DNA from: Acidobacteria bacterium AB60
Lineage (GTDB): Bacteria; Acidobacteriota; Terriglobia; Terriglobales; Acidobacteriaceae
Assembly: GCA_008682415.1 (NCBI GenBank)
Contig: VANK01000007.1
Location: 248,001 to 312,000, forward strand
Length of the DNA: 64,000 nucleotides
Reading direction: 5' to 3'
The translations under genes were made by a program, and so were the position numbers. Positions 25,459 to 34,841 of this stretch are shown piece after piece. Each line of letters begins with the position of its first letter. Position 1 is the first letter of the stretch. Under the pieces are notes generated by a model. The model was not told where the DNA came from. It saw only the letters and a program-made list of their open reading frames with translations, and did no database searches.

Positions 25459-26841
25459 GTGACCCGCAAAGTTTTCACAAAGCTGCTGGGACTGTTCGTC
25501 CTGCTGCTGGTGTTTCACACCGCGGTCATGGAGATCGTGTTTCGGCAGTTCATGCAGTCTTCGCCCGGCGGCTCTCTGAACAGCTTTGGCCGCGAAGCGC
25601 TCCTTTCCGGGCTGATCGCGCTGGTAGTGGCTATTCCGGTTGCGGCCTGGGCAGCGGTGCGCATCATGAATCGCCTGGACCTGGTGGTGACGTTTGCGCG
25701 TCGGATTGCGGACGGCGACCTGAGCGCGCGGCTGGACCAGACCAGCCACGACGAGCTCTCCGCCATGGAGGCCGCGCTCAACCAGACCGCCGAGCGTCTG
25801 GGCCAGAGCTTTGCCGAGATCGAGAGCCGGCGCCAGGAACTGGCGGCAATGCTCGATTCCATGCAGGAAGCTGTGGTGGCGGTTACGGTCGACGGACAGG
25901 TGGCGTGGTCGAACACCGTGATGCAGCGCATGGCCGGAACGCAAATCCGGGTGGGCCGTCCGCTGGCTCATTCGGTGCGCGATCCCGACTTGCTGGCCTG
26001 CGTGAAAGGAGCGCTGGAGCAGGGCGCGGTGCGATCCGGGCGCGCCAGCACGCTCGCCCCGGGCCGTATCTTCGATATCAGCGCCGCGCCTCTGCCGGCG
26101 GGCGGTGCTCTGGCGGTGCTTCACGATGTGACCCGGATTGAGATCGCCGAGCGCTCCCGCCGCGATTTCATCGCCAACGTCAGCCACGAACTGCGGACTC
26201 CGCTGACTTCGATCCAGGGATATGTCGAGACCCTGATGGAAGACACGGGCGCCAGCCCCGATACCACGCGCGAGTTCCTTGGAATCATTCAGAAGAGCGC
26301 GCGGCGCATGAACCGTCTCACGGAGGATCTGCTCGCACTGGCCGGGGTCGAGAGCCCCGATTACAAGCTCGCGCGGCAACCCATTCGCGCCAGCGACCTG
26401 CTTGAAGACGCGACCGAGTCACTGGGGGGGATTGTGGGCGATTCCGGGATGGAGCTGGACCGAGCCCAGGCGCCGGACGCGTTCGTGCTGGCGGATCCCG
26501 ACGCGATGAACCAGGTCTTCGGGAACCTGATTGAGAATGCCACGAAGTACGGAAAGTCCGGCGGCCGCATCCGGCTCGGCGCGCAGCTCGGGGAAGAGTA
26601 CGTGGAGTTCTATGTCCAGGACTTTGGGCCGGGCATTGCGTCCGAGCATCTCGGCCGGATCTTCGAGCGCTTTTATCGCGTGGACAAGGCTCGTTCCCGA
26701 GAGTCTGGCGGGACCGGTCTGGGATTGGCCATTGTGAAGCACATCGTGCAGGCCCATGGCGGCCGGGTGCGCGCCGAGAGCGAACTGGGCGGGGGCTCTA
26801 CCTTCTTCTTTACACTGCCTTTAGCGCCCACCTCCGCCTGA
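25459..26841 (+). CDS. PhoR-type membrane sensor histidine kinase
   Basis: The 460-residue kinase has two membrane helices (about 10-30 and 50-72), a HAMP linker, a PAS-like domain (about 120-220) and the catalytic core. The phosphoacceptor motif is FIANVSHELRTPLTSIQGY near residue 240. The ATPase boxes are NLIENATKYG, DFGPGIASEHLGRIFERFYR and GGTGLGLAIVKHI. This is the HPK1 class that pairs with OmpR-type regulators such as the gene just upstream. Start GTG at 25459 has AAGGAGAGC upstream. Confidence 0.92.
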   Translation: MTRKVFTKLLGLFVLLLVFHTAVMEIVFRQFMQSSPGGSLNSFGREALLSGLIALVVAIPVAAWAAVRIMNRLDLVVTFARRIADGDLSARLDQTSHDELSAMEAALNQTAERLGQSFAEIESRRQELAAMLDSMQEAVVAVTVDGQVAWSNTVMQRMAGTQIRVGRPLAHSVRDPDLLACVKGALEQGAVRSGRASTLAPGRIFDISAAPLPAGGALAVLHDVTRIEIAERSRRDFIANVSHELRTPLTSIQGYVETLMEDTGASPDTTREFLGIIQKSARRMNRLTEDLLALAGVESPDYKLARQPIRASDLLEDATESLGGIVGDSGMELDRAQAPDAFVLADPDAMNQVFGNLIENATKYGKSGGRIRLGAQLGEEYVEFYVQDFGPGIASEHLGRIFERFYRVDKARSRESGGTGLGLAIVKHIVQAHGGRVRAESELGGGSTFFFTLPLAPTSA

Positions 26842-27167
26842 TCACCTTTCGCTCTTCTTGTCCAGCAACTGCGTCGAATGCTCGCCTTGAAAGTGTGACC
26901 CAAGTCACCTATTCGGGGTATGTCGCAGCCCGTCTGCATTGATTAACGTTGCTTCATCCCGGTGATTCACTCTCACCAGTACGACTCGGTTTGGGGTGCT
27001 GAAGAGTGAAAACGGCCTAGGACGCAAGACCGGGAGGCACCATTATCTCTAGACCCTATGCCGCGGGCCGGGGAACTCGGAAGCTCCGGTCCTAACTTAG
27101 ATCACCCCATAGCCGCGCGGCGTTCACTCGCCGCGCGCTCTATTCGCAAGTCAACGAGAGGCACACG
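26842..27167. other. Possible structured leader upstream of a 61-aa ORF
   Basis: The gap contains GGGGTG (26993-26998 region) complementary to CACCCC (about 27103-27108). Between them lie GGTGC/GCACC and a GGGCCGG/CCGGTCC hairpin. GCGCGGCG (27115-27122) and CGCCGCGC (27129-27136) form a perfect 8 bp hairpin 32 bases before the next start. It may be a structured RNA; I could not match it to a riboswitch class. Confidence 0.35.
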
Positions 27168-27353
27168 ATGCATGTTCCTGCCCTGATTGAACGCGTTATG
27201 GTTCGCCGCCGAAGCGGCATCTTCCTGGTCACGCGCGTCGATCATCAGCGCCAGGTGGCGAGCGTCATTCCCCTCAATGGTTTCGATCCCGCCATCGAAG
27301 TTCCTTTCACGGAACTGCTGCCCTGCGCCGCGGAACACGAAAAGACCGCCTGA
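27168..27353 (+). CDS. Small hypothetical protein (61 aa)
   Basis: I do not recognise this protein. It is predicted to be beta-rich and soluble, with the strand-like stretches RRSGIFLVTRVD and RQVASVIPL and a C-terminal acidic tail. ACGAGAGG lies before the ATG. The upstream structured region and the codon use make it a plausible real gene; it is divergent in position from the lipase, with a tail-to-tail gap of 26 bases. Confidence 0.55.
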   Translation: MHVPALIERVMVRRRSGIFLVTRVDHQRQVASVIPLNGFDPAIEVPFTELLPCAAEHEKTA

Positions 27354-27379
27354 TCCTCCTCTGGCGAGGGCGCCCTCTC

Positions 27380-28216
27380 TCATCCGTTCAGGCACTTCGC
27401 ATCGATCGGATACTTCGCTTCCTGTCCAATCAGCTTTGCCAACATGTGGAAGTACGACAGGATGGAGTGCTCGCATCCCAGCTCGAACTTCAGTTCCGGC
27501 GGAGGCACCAGCTCCGTCTCGTCTCCCACATGGAAGTAGAACAGCGGCGGCGGCGTCTTGGGCACGATGTCCAGCCGGTTCGCCACCCGGAACGCATCCT
27601 GTACCACGTGGTTGAACAGGTTGTGGAAGCTCAGGTCTCCAACCCTGGGGCTGGCGAGCGTGTACAACGTGACGGGGAACCGGGTGTTTACCGCCATGTC
27701 CAGGGCCAGCAGCGTGGCCAAGGCCGCGCCCAGGCTATGGCCGCTGATGGTGATCTTCGCGGAGGCCGCAAGCAGCGCCACGACGTCATCCATGAAGGTA
27801 CCGGAAGGCCCGGGGGTGAGCGAGAACGACAGGTACATGTCAGTGAAGCCGTCCTCGGTCAGGCCTGATCCTTGAACACGGGGAAAGGGCCGGGGAAGAA
27901 ACTTGAAGTCCTGCAGCCACTCCCACACGCCCTCCGTTCCGCGAATCGCGATGACGACATCGAGCGGGTCGGCGTCATTCTGCGCGATGATGCCGATGGT
28001 CGTGCAACCCTTTGCCCGCGCCGGGTTGATATCGGTGGCGAGGTCGTTCGCGTAGATCGTCTTTTGCACGGTGTAGCTCTTGCCGGGAATCACGGGGGCT
28101 CCGGAGCCGGTCACTACGGCTCGTCCGTTCAGATCGGTAGTGGCGGAAATCTTGTTCCAGTTCTCGTAGACAAACTCCACAAACAGACCTGCATTGATCG
28201 CAGACTGAACGTTCAC
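27380..28216 (-). CDS. Class 3 lipase family protein
   Basis: The 278-residue alpha/beta-hydrolase has the nucleophile elbow ITISGHSLGAALATLLALD (GHSLG, Ser near residue 148) typical of fungal-type class 3 lipases (Lipase_3). The oxyanion region IAIRGTEGVWEWLQDF lies before it. The acid residue is probably in NRLDIVPK and the His near the C-terminus (GCEHSILSYFHM). No signal peptide is seen, so it may be cytoplasmic. The GTG start at 28216 has AGGAG upstream. Confidence 0.9.
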   Translation of the reverse strand: MNVQSAINAGLFVEFVYENWNKISATTDLNGRAVVTGSGAPVIPGKSYTVQKTIYANDLATDINPARAKGCTTIGIIAQNDADPLDVVIAIRGTEGVWEWLQDFKFLPRPFPRVQGSGLTEDGFTDMYLSFSLTPGPSGTFMDDVVALLAASAKITISGHSLGAALATLLALDMAVNTRFPVTLYTLASPRVGDLSFHNLFNHVVQDAFRVANRLDIVPKTPPPLFYFHVGDETELVPPPELKFELGCEHSILSYFHMLAKLIGQEAKYPIDAKCLNG

Positions 28217-28340
28217 GGGGGATTCTCCTGCCTGGATTGAGGAACAAGACTATTGGGATACAGGGAAGGGGATCGTTGCAAGATTTTTCTTCGGCGAATC
28301 GGGCGCCGGCTATTCCGGGGCGATCCGGCGAGGTTCTACA

Positions 28341-28715
28341 ATGCAGGCGGCCCCTTCCATGAATAAGCGTCCCTATGAAGTCACCGTCGTCAGCTGGATA
28401 CTGATCGTTGTCGGCGTTGCCAGCATCGCCATGAATGCTTCAGCGCTGTTGCCTCCGCAGGCGTTCCAGGCCGGCAATCTTGCCATCCTGGGCGTGCGGC
28501 TGCTGGGGATTCTCTGCGCGATCTACATGCTGCGGCGGCGGAACTGGGCTCGCTGGACAGCTCTTGCGTGGATTGCCTTTCACGCGGTGATCGGGTTTCT
28601 CAATTCGGTGGGACAAGGGATCATTCATGCCCTGATCTTTGGTCTCATCGGCCTGGCTCTGCTTCGGTCCGATGTTGGGGCATGGTTCCGCGGGCGCCCG
28701 GCCGATGCAGTCTAG
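28341..28715 (+). CDS. Small four-helix membrane protein, hypothetical
   Basis: The 124-residue protein has four membrane segments (about residues 15-35, 45-65, 75-92 and 95-112). Positive residues (MLRRRNWARW) lie in the loop between the second and third. I do not recognise a named family. ATG at 28359 (MNKRPYEV) is an alternative start. Its stop overlaps the stop of the TetR gene on the other strand by 4 bases. Confidence 0.6.
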   Translation: MQAAPSMNKRPYEVTVVSWILIVVGVASIAMNASALLPPQAFQAGNLAILGVRLLGILCAIYMLRRRNWARWTALAWIAFHAVIGFLNSVGQGIIHALIFGLIGLALLRSDVGAWFRGRPADAV

Positions 28716-29362
28716 GAAGGCGTGGTGCTGGGCAGAGACGCGCATGCCCTCAGGTAGGAGCACACGAATAAGACGAGTTCATCGCGCAGTTCCTGGACGT
28801 CCTTATCGCGGGCGCCTGACTCGAGCAAGCGCCGGCTGACTCCCGACATGGCTCCCTGAAGGATGGAAGCTACGACGCGCGGATCCCTCGCGAGCGGCTC
28901 GCGCGCGGACTCCAGCATGGACAGGATGGCCCTGTTCGCCCGCGCTTCCAGGGTGTGCATCAGCCGCGCCCCCTCCACGTCCGAGGCGATCGAATAGAGC
29001 GCCACGCTGCGGGTTCCATCGCGCATCTTGGCTTCAAGAAAGCCGCGGATCAGGGCCTCGCCCATGGCTTCCAGCGGGCGGCCTTCCTGCTCCTTGCAAA
29101 CGCGCTCAATGGCGTCGAGGATCGTATCGAAGTGCCTTCGCAGCACAGCCTGCAAGAGCGATCTCTTATTGGGGAAGTACTGGTAGAGCGTGCCGACCGA
29201 TACGCCTGCCCGCTGTGCAACCCGGGTCGTCGTCAGCCGTTCCTTTCCCAAGTCCAGCAAAACCTGAAGAGTCGCTTCCAGGATGGCGTCCACGCTGGCG
29301 GCGGAACGCGCCTGTACCGGCATTTTGCGCGGGGTTAGTGCTCCTGCGGAACGTTCTAGCAA
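28712..29362 (-). CDS. TetR-family transcriptional regulator
   Basis: The 216-residue protein has a TetR helix-turn-helix at about residues 25-70, ATLQVLLDLGKERLTTTRVAQ followed by AGVSVGTLYQYFPNKRSLL (quoted in parts). The ligand-binding helical domain follows. The start is TTG at 29362 with CAGGAG 7 bases upstream; ATG at 29323 is an alternative. It is divergent from the aldo/keto reductase 71 bases away and probably controls it, responding to an unknown small molecule. Confidence 0.88.
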   Translation of the reverse strand: MLERSAGALTPRKMPVQARSAASVDAILEATLQVLLDLGKERLTTTRVAQRAGVSVGTLYQYFPNKRSLLQAVLRRHFDTILDAIERVCKEQEGRPLEAMGEALIRGFLEAKMRDGTRSVALYSIASDVEGARLMHTLEARANRAILSMLESAREPLARDPRVVASILQGAMSGVSRRLLESGARDKDVQELRDELVLFVCSYLRACASLPSTTPS

Positions 29363-29433
29363 ATGCGAACTCCTGACCGGAAGCTTCCTTCATCAAACCA
29401 CCGAAGCTCGATTTCAGGCTACAGGAGCGAGAA

Positions 29434-30315
29434 GTGACCACCCAAATATCGCGCATCTCCGAATTTACCTTTCCTGGCACCACACTTACTGTCAACCGTA
29501 TGGGTTATGGGGCGATGCAATTGGCCGGCCCGCACGTCTTTGGTCCGCCGCGCGACCCGGATGAGGCCGTTGCGGTTCTCCGGGAGGCGATTGCCTCGGG
29601 CGTGAATCACATCGATACGAGTGACTTCTATGGACCCCATGTCACCAACCAGATCATCAAGCGCGCTCTGTTTCCTTATCCCGCGGACCTTGTGATTGTC
29701 ACCAAGGTGGGAGCGCGGCGCGGTTCCGATGCGTCCTGGATTCCCGCGCTCGAGCGTCAGCAATTGATTGATGCGGTTCATGACAACCTCCGCAATCTGG
29801 GGCTCGATGCTCTCGAGGTGGTCAACCTGCGCGTCGGCGGCATCAGCAGTCCGACAGAGACTCCCATTGCAGAACAAGTCACCGTGCTTGCTGAACTGCA
29901 GCAACAGGGGCTGATTCGCCACATCGGGCTCAGCAATGTGACGCCGCGGCAGCTGGCCGAAGCTCAAGGCATCGCGCCGATCGTCGGGATCCAGAACATG
30001 TACAACGTTGCGCATCGCGACGATGATGCGTTCATCGACGACCTCGCAACACAAGGCATCGCGTACGTGCCGTTCTTCCCGCTGGGCGGGTTCACGCCTC
30101 TGCAGTCTTCGGAACTCAACGCGGTGGCGGACTCGTTAGGGGCCACTCCCATGCAGATAGCGCTCGCGTGGCTGCTGCGCCGTTCCCCGAACGTGCTTCT
30201 CATTCCCGGGACGTCGTCCCGCGCACACCTGCGCGAGAATCTGCAGGCGGCCTCCCTGGAACTGACGCCGGATGTGCTCGATGAACTGGATGCGATTGGG
30301 AAATCTTCCCGGTAA
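29434..30315 (+). CDS. Aldo/keto reductase
   Basis: The 293-residue TIM-barrel oxidoreductase has the catalytic Asp-Tyr pair in HIDTSDFYGPH (Asp and Tyr of the tetrad), Lys in VIVTKVGARR, and the NADPH-binding stretch LLIPGTSSRAHLREN near the C-terminus. It would reduce carbonyls with NADPH in the cytoplasm. The usual active-site His is replaced: the VVNLRV segment has Asn/Arg where LVHHPD-like words occur. The GTG start at 29434 has AGGAGCG upstream. A hairpin terminator follows. The divergent TetR gene likely regulates it. Confidence 0.9.
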   Translation: MTTQISRISEFTFPGTTLTVNRMGYGAMQLAGPHVFGPPRDPDEAVAVLREAIASGVNHIDTSDFYGPHVTNQIIKRALFPYPADLVIVTKVGARRGSDASWIPALERQQLIDAVHDNLRNLGLDALEVVNLRVGGISSPTETPIAEQVTVLAELQQQGLIRHIGLSNVTPRQLAEAQGIAPIVGIQNMYNVAHRDDDAFIDDLATQGIAYVPFFPLGGFTPLQSSELNAVADSLGATPMQIALAWLLRRSPNVLLIPGTSSRAHLRENLQAASLELTPDVLDELDAIGKSSR

Positions 30316-30336
30316 CGAAGAGCCCGCCAAAAGCCC

Positions 30337-30368
30337 GCAGGCGTGGCCATAAGCCACGCCTGCTTCTG
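30337..30368. terminator. Strong hairpin between convergent genes
   Basis: GCAGGCGTGGC (30337-30347) and GCCACGCCTGC (30353-30363) form a perfect 11 bp stem with a CATAA loop between the aldo/keto reductase and the phosphoesterase genes. The T tract is weak (TTCTGCATT) on the + strand; on the - strand GCGGGCTTTT follows. It may serve both genes. Confidence 0.75.
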
Positions 30369-30387
30369 CATTGGGACCTGTGCCGGT

Positions 30388-31839
30388 CTACAGCACCAGG
30401 TAGAAGACGCTCTGTTCATTCAGCGCAGTCCCGTTGCTGGCCTGGTCGAAGATGGTGATGGTGTGGAGGCCGGGCGACAGGTTGTAGTACAGGTCTACGC
30501 TTGCCCCGGCATAGGTGCCCAGCTTCACTCCGTTGTCCCAGACCTGCAAGTCGGCGATTCCGACGGGCTCGGTGGCGTGCGCCACCAGGTGAACGGTCTG
30601 CGTTCCAAAGAATTGATTTGGAGCGGGGGAGAGAATCTGCACGCCTCCGGCCTGTGCCGCCACGGTATAACTGACGGGCGTGGCATGGATGATGTGGTAA
30701 GCGGAGTCAAGATCGAGAACCCACGTCAGGTGCGGGCCGGGAGCAAGGTTATACACCTGATCGATGGGATCGCCGTAGTATCCCAGCTTGACGCCGTTGT
30801 CCCAGACCTGCGTCTGTGTTACCGCTTGGTTCTCATGCACGCTAGCCGTCACGTGGACGGGGCCGTTGATGACCTGTCCGTTGCCGGGACTTGTGATCGC
30901 GATGTTCTGCGTCGCGATTGTGGGCTCCGTGCTGGTGTCGAAGAAGTCTGCCATCGGCGTGGCATTTTGCGCGGCTCCCGGGCACGTGGTGAGGCCCATG
31001 GCGGCGCATACCGTCTTTAGCACGTTCTCGCTGTGATAGGTGATGGCCGATTGATAGCCTGGCCTGACCCGCGGCCCGATCACGAGAGTGGCAACGCGGC
31101 CGCCACAACCGAGAGTCGTGGTCGCGGAACAGCGAGCGTCGCCGGCCAGGTTCCCCTCATCCCAAATGACAAAGAGGATGCCGTCGCCTCCCGGCTGAAA
31201 CTCGGGTCGCGCCAGGATGGCTGGCAGATTGAGCTGTAGCCACTGATCGGCGGACTGCAGCGTCCCATTGTGCGCATCCTCATCGGCGTCGGGCGTGATG
31301 TAGACGAGGTTCGGCGTGACGCCCGCCGCGAAGTCTGCCTCGATTTGCCCGTAGGGCATGCTCTTCCAGTCCTGGCCGGTGCCGGGGCAAGCGTCGGTGA
31401 AATCGATCAGTGGGTTGTGGCGGCGATAGTAGGCGTTATTGGGGCCGCCATACAGTCCCTGAAAGCCTGCGAATGGCAGGTTCTCCTGGTAGGAGCGCCA
31501 GTCATAGCCCTTCTTCAAGAGCTCGCGAACAATGTTGTCCTGTGGGTGCTGGCATGAGACGGTGTCATTGTTCGGCTCCACGGGAGCGCCGGCGACGTAC
31601 CACATCAACGCGGGAAGGGAACTGTGCTGCTCGGCGTAGAACTGTGTGGCTAGTCCGTAGCGCTGAATGAGGGAGTTGTAGTACGGCATCTGCGGGTTGC
31701 CGACGACTTCTTCGTAGCTATGATTCTCTTCCGCGACGATCCAGACGTGCGACGAGGCGGGTACGGTTTGTGCGATCGAAATGCTGGAGATCAGCAGGCA
31801 GAGAGTGAAACAGACGAGTGGCAGACGTAGTAAGCGCAT
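30388..31839 (-). CDS. Secreted phosphoesterase (acid phosphatase/phospholipase C-like) with two Ig-like repeats
   Basis: The 483-residue protein has a signal peptide (to about residue 23) and a phosphoesterase-family catalytic domain to about 310, with HVWIVAEENHSYEEVVGN at its start, FYAEQHSSLPALMWYVAG, and FVIWDEGN with metal-binding Asp/Glu. The C-terminal 170 residues are two repeats, each with a QVWDNGVKLG word (near 345 and 430), a beta-sandwich that may bind a surface or polymer. It would release phosphate from esters outside the cytoplasm. Confidence 0.85.
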   Translation of the reverse strand: MRLLRLPLVCFTLCLLISSISIAQTVPASSHVWIVAEENHSYEEVVGNPQMPYYNSLIQRYGLATQFYAEQHSSLPALMWYVAGAPVEPNNDTVSCQHPQDNIVRELLKKGYDWRSYQENLPFAGFQGLYGGPNNAYYRRHNPLIDFTDACPGTGQDWKSMPYGQIEADFAAGVTPNLVYITPDADEDAHNGTLQSADQWLQLNLPAILARPEFQPGGDGILFVIWDEGNLAGDARCSATTTLGCGGRVATLVIGPRVRPGYQSAITYHSENVLKTVCAAMGLTTCPGAAQNATPMADFFDTSTEPTIATQNIAITSPGNGQVINGPVHVTASVHENQAVTQTQVWDNGVKLGYYGDPIDQVYNLAPGPHLTWVLDLDSAYHIIHATPVSYTVAAQAGGVQILSPAPNQFFGTQTVHLVAHATEPVGIADLQVWDNGVKLGTYAGASVDLYYNLSPGLHTITIFDQASNGTALNEQSVFYLVL

Positions 31840-32026
31840 AAATGGCCCTATCCATCCAATGAAGGAATTTACGTTCTAAGCGTGCGATCTTGGCACCAGG
31901 TATACAGGCGTAGCTCCCTGCGACCCAGTTAAGTTTGAGTGAATCTTTCGTACGCCGGCGGGTTATGATGACCGCGGCCCTGTGCCTGGGTATGAAGGGC
32001 ACATTTTGGGTCTCATCGAGGCGCCT

Positions 32027-32572
32027 ATGCGATTCCGATTGAATTTGCTAGCAGCTCCGTTCGTGATGGCATGCGTTACGGCGACGGCCGTAGCGCAAGA
32101 TGGCCCAAGCGCAGATCGGCTCATCGGCGCCTGGCGGCTGGTTTCGGTAGAGACCCTCCGCCCCAACGGGGAAGTCATTTATCCCATCTATGGGAAACAC
32201 CCGCAGGGGCTGCTTATCTACGATCGCTCCGGCTGGATGAGCGTGACCATCATCTCCGATCCGCAGTCGGAAGTTCCCCGGACCGACTCGCGCCAGGGAT
32301 TTCTTGAGGCTCCGGCCGCCGAAAAGCTGGCCGCAGCCGATGCTTTTTACTCCTATTACGGCACCTGGACGGTCGATCCCTCCGGTGCAGCGGTGGTACA
32401 CCACATTCAGCAGTCGATGCTTCCCGGCGAGCGCGGAGAAGATGCATCGCGCAAACTGACTCTTGATGGCGACAGGCTCATTCTAATCGCCAGCATGAAG
32501 GAAATGGGCGAGGCGCACCAACGGCGTCTCACATGGCAACGCATCTCTGCTGAAACGAAACCAGGGAACTGA
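32027..32572 (+). CDS. Secreted lipocalin-like domain protein
   Basis: The 181-residue protein has a signal peptide (MRFRLNLLAAPFVMACVTATA, first 24 residues, quoted in part) and a lipocalin-like beta-barrel. Its opening word is LIGAWRLVSVETL, followed by PQGLLIYDRSGWMSVTI and WTVDPSGAAVVHHIQ, the profile of lipocalin-like family 5. Such proteins bind small hydrophobic molecules; no ligand can be named. The ATG at 32027 was chosen over the GTG at 31982 because the signal peptide begins there. Confidence 0.82.
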   Translation: MRFRLNLLAAPFVMACVTATAVAQDGPSADRLIGAWRLVSVETLRPNGEVIYPIYGKHPQGLLIYDRSGWMSVTIISDPQSEVPRTDSRQGFLEAPAAEKLAAADAFYSYYGTWTVDPSGAAVVHHIQQSMLPGERGEDASRKLTLDGDRLILIASMKEMGEAHQRRLTWQRISAETKPGN

Positions 32573-32647
32573 GAGAGAGCTCAACGCCGAAACCGCTCTT
32601 TCCGGAGATTCCGCGCATAGAATGGAAACGTTCTCACAGAGGTGACC

Positions 32648-34726
32648 ATGGCTGCTTTCCCGGTTGGACGGCGTGTATCTCTCGCAACGATTCTCCTGTT
32701 TGTCTTCGCTCTCACTCTCGACGCGCAACAGCAGCGTCCGCCCGCCGTTCCCCTGGTCGCGCACGATCCCTACTTCAGCATCTGGTCCGACGCAGACCGC
32801 CTAACCGATAAGGAGACGGTGCATTGGACGGGCCACCGTCAGCCCATCGCAGGGGTTGTTCGGATTGACGGCAAGCCCTATCGCTTCATGGGAGCAGAGC
32901 CCCGCGATGTTCCGGCCATGGATCAGCTCAGTCTGCGGGTCACGCCCACCCATACGATCTACGAATTTCAGGCGGCGGGTGTCCGTTTGACCGCCACCTT
33001 TTTCACGCCCGCGCTTCCCAGGGACTTCGACATCCTCTCGCGGCCCGTCACGTATCTCACCCTCACCGCATCGGGAGAGCCGGGACACGAGGTCTCGGCG
33101 CTTATCGATGTTGATCCAATCATTGCTGTCGACACCGCCGATCAGCCGGTGACGTGGGGACGCTCGCGTGCGGGAGCTCTGACCGTGCTGAACGTCGGCT
33201 CGCGTGATCAGCGCGCCGTGGGACGCCCGGGGGACGACGTGCGTATCGACTGGGGCTACTTCCATCTCGCCGTCCCGGATAGCGAATCCGCGCAGGTCTC
33301 CGCCTCTCATGGGGCGCTCCTGTCGTTCGTGACCAATGGGACTCTGCCGGCTTCCGACGACATGGAGATGCCGCTCATGCCTCGCCGGGACGCGGCGCAC
33401 CTTGCCGTGGCCCTGCCGCTGGGGAAAACCAGCGCCACACCGAGTACGCGCCACGTCCTGCTCGCCTATACCGAGGACGAATCCATCGAATACCTGGGGC
33501 GCCGTCTCCATCCTTACTGGCAACGGAACGGGCAGACCGTCGACGACATGCTTTCGCAGGCCGAGAATGAGCTCTCCAGCCTCGAGCAGCGGGCCGCGCG
33601 CCTCGACCAGGAGCTCACCGCCGACCTTGAGAAGGTGGGCGGCCCAGCGTACGCGGAGCTCGCGGTTCTGGCCTATCGCCAGACCCTCGCGGCCCACGGC
33701 TTCGCCGCGGACGTCGATGGCACTCCGCTGCTTTTCCCCAAGGAGAACTTCTCGAACGGATGCATCTCGACCGTCGACGTCCTCTACCCCTCCGCGCCCT
33801 TCTTCCTCTTCTTCAATCCCGAGCTGCTTCAGGCTCAGCTCAAGCCCGTCCTTGAATATGCGTCTCTCCCGCGCTGGAAGTGGCCTTTCGCCCCTCACGA
33901 CCTGGGCACCTACCCGGTAGCCGATGGTCAGGTGTACGGCGGAGGCGAACGTACGGAAGAAGACCAGATGCCTGTGGAAGAGAGCGGCAATCTGCTCATC
34001 ATTGTGGACGCGATGGAGCGGGCGCTGGGCAATTGGGACTTCGCCCGCCAGTACTGGCCGCAGTTCGACAAGTGGGCAAAATATCTCCGCGAGAAGGGCT
34101 TAGACCCCGCGAACCAGCTGTCGACGGATGACTTTGCCGGACACCTCGCCCATAACGCCAACCTCTCGATCAAGGCCATCGAAGGACTAGCGGCATACGC
34201 GGACATGGCGCGCAACCTTGGCAAGACGGATGTCGCCTCCGACTACGAGCGCCTGGCCCATGACATGGCCGCCAAATGGGAGCCGATGGCAAAAGAGGGC
34301 GACCACTTCAAGCTGGCTTTCGATCGTTCGAACACCTGGAGCCAGAAGTACAACATTGTCTGGGACCAGATCCTCGGATTCGGGCTTTTCCCGGCCAGTA
34401 TCCGTCAGACCGAGATCGCCTTCTATCTCAAGCACCTGAACCGGTTTGGCCTGCCCCTGGATAACCGCAAGGACTACACGAAGCTGGACTGGGAGATCTG
34501 GACGGCGACCCTCGCCGACAATTCCGCGGACTGGAATGCTTTTCTAGAGCCGATCGGCCACTGGATCAACGAGTCGCCTACCCGTGTGCCGCTCACCGAC
34601 TGGTACGACACGAAAACCGGCGCACAAATCGGGTTCCAGGCGCGGTCGGTTGTCGGGGGTGTTTACATCAAGGCCCTGGCTGACAAATCCCTCGCCCAAA
34701 AGTGGAGGGCTCGTCAAGACCGTTAG
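32648..34726 (+). CDS. Secreted GtaA-like protein (DUF5127-DUF4965-DUF1793)
   Basis: This 692-residue protein has a signal peptide (cut near LDAQQQRP, about residue 27) and the three domains of glutaminase A-like proteins: an N-terminal beta domain opening VPLVAHDPYFSIWS, a middle domain, and a C-terminal (alpha/alpha)6 barrel with YPSAPFFLFFNP, DLGTYPVADGQVYGGG and EESGNLLIIVDAM. The end VVGGVYIKALAD is standard. Fungal members were reported as glutaminases, but the toroid fold is also that of glycoside hydrolases, so activity is uncertain. ATG at 32648 was preferred to GTG at 32642 for its AGAGGTG spacing. Confidence 0.85.
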   Translation: MAAFPVGRRVSLATILLFVFALTLDAQQQRPPAVPLVAHDPYFSIWSDADRLTDKETVHWTGHRQPIAGVVRIDGKPYRFMGAEPRDVPAMDQLSLRVTPTHTIYEFQAAGVRLTATFFTPALPRDFDILSRPVTYLTLTASGEPGHEVSALIDVDPIIAVDTADQPVTWGRSRAGALTVLNVGSRDQRAVGRPGDDVRIDWGYFHLAVPDSESAQVSASHGALLSFVTNGTLPASDDMEMPLMPRRDAAHLAVALPLGKTSATPSTRHVLLAYTEDESIEYLGRRLHPYWQRNGQTVDDMLSQAENELSSLEQRAARLDQELTADLEKVGGPAYAELAVLAYRQTLAAHGFAADVDGTPLLFPKENFSNGCISTVDVLYPSAPFFLFFNPELLQAQLKPVLEYASLPRWKWPFAPHDLGTYPVADGQVYGGGERTEEDQMPVEESGNLLIIVDAMERALGNWDFARQYWPQFDKWAKYLREKGLDPANQLSTDDFAGHLAHNANLSIKAIEGLAAYADMARNLGKTDVASDYERLAHDMAAKWEPMAKEGDHFKLAFDRSNTWSQKYNIVWDQILGFGLFPASIRQTEIAFYLKHLNRFGLPLDNRKDYTKLDWEIWTATLADNSADWNAFLEPIGHWINESPTRVPLTDWYDTKTGAQIGFQARSVVGGVYIKALADKSLAQKWRARQDR

Positions 34727-34841
34727 TCAATTTCTTCCGTTCGCCGAGGAGATGTGCGGGGAAAATCCAGAACTATTCAAACGCCCGTAACATTGGACCC
34801 AGAGAATCGATTCCGGCAGCAAAACTGCTTTGGAGCGTAAC

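Noticed and set aside
26993-27108. c-di-GMP (GEMM) riboswitch
   Set aside because: Only the GGACGCAAG word matches; the order of conserved segments differs and the downstream ORF gives no support.
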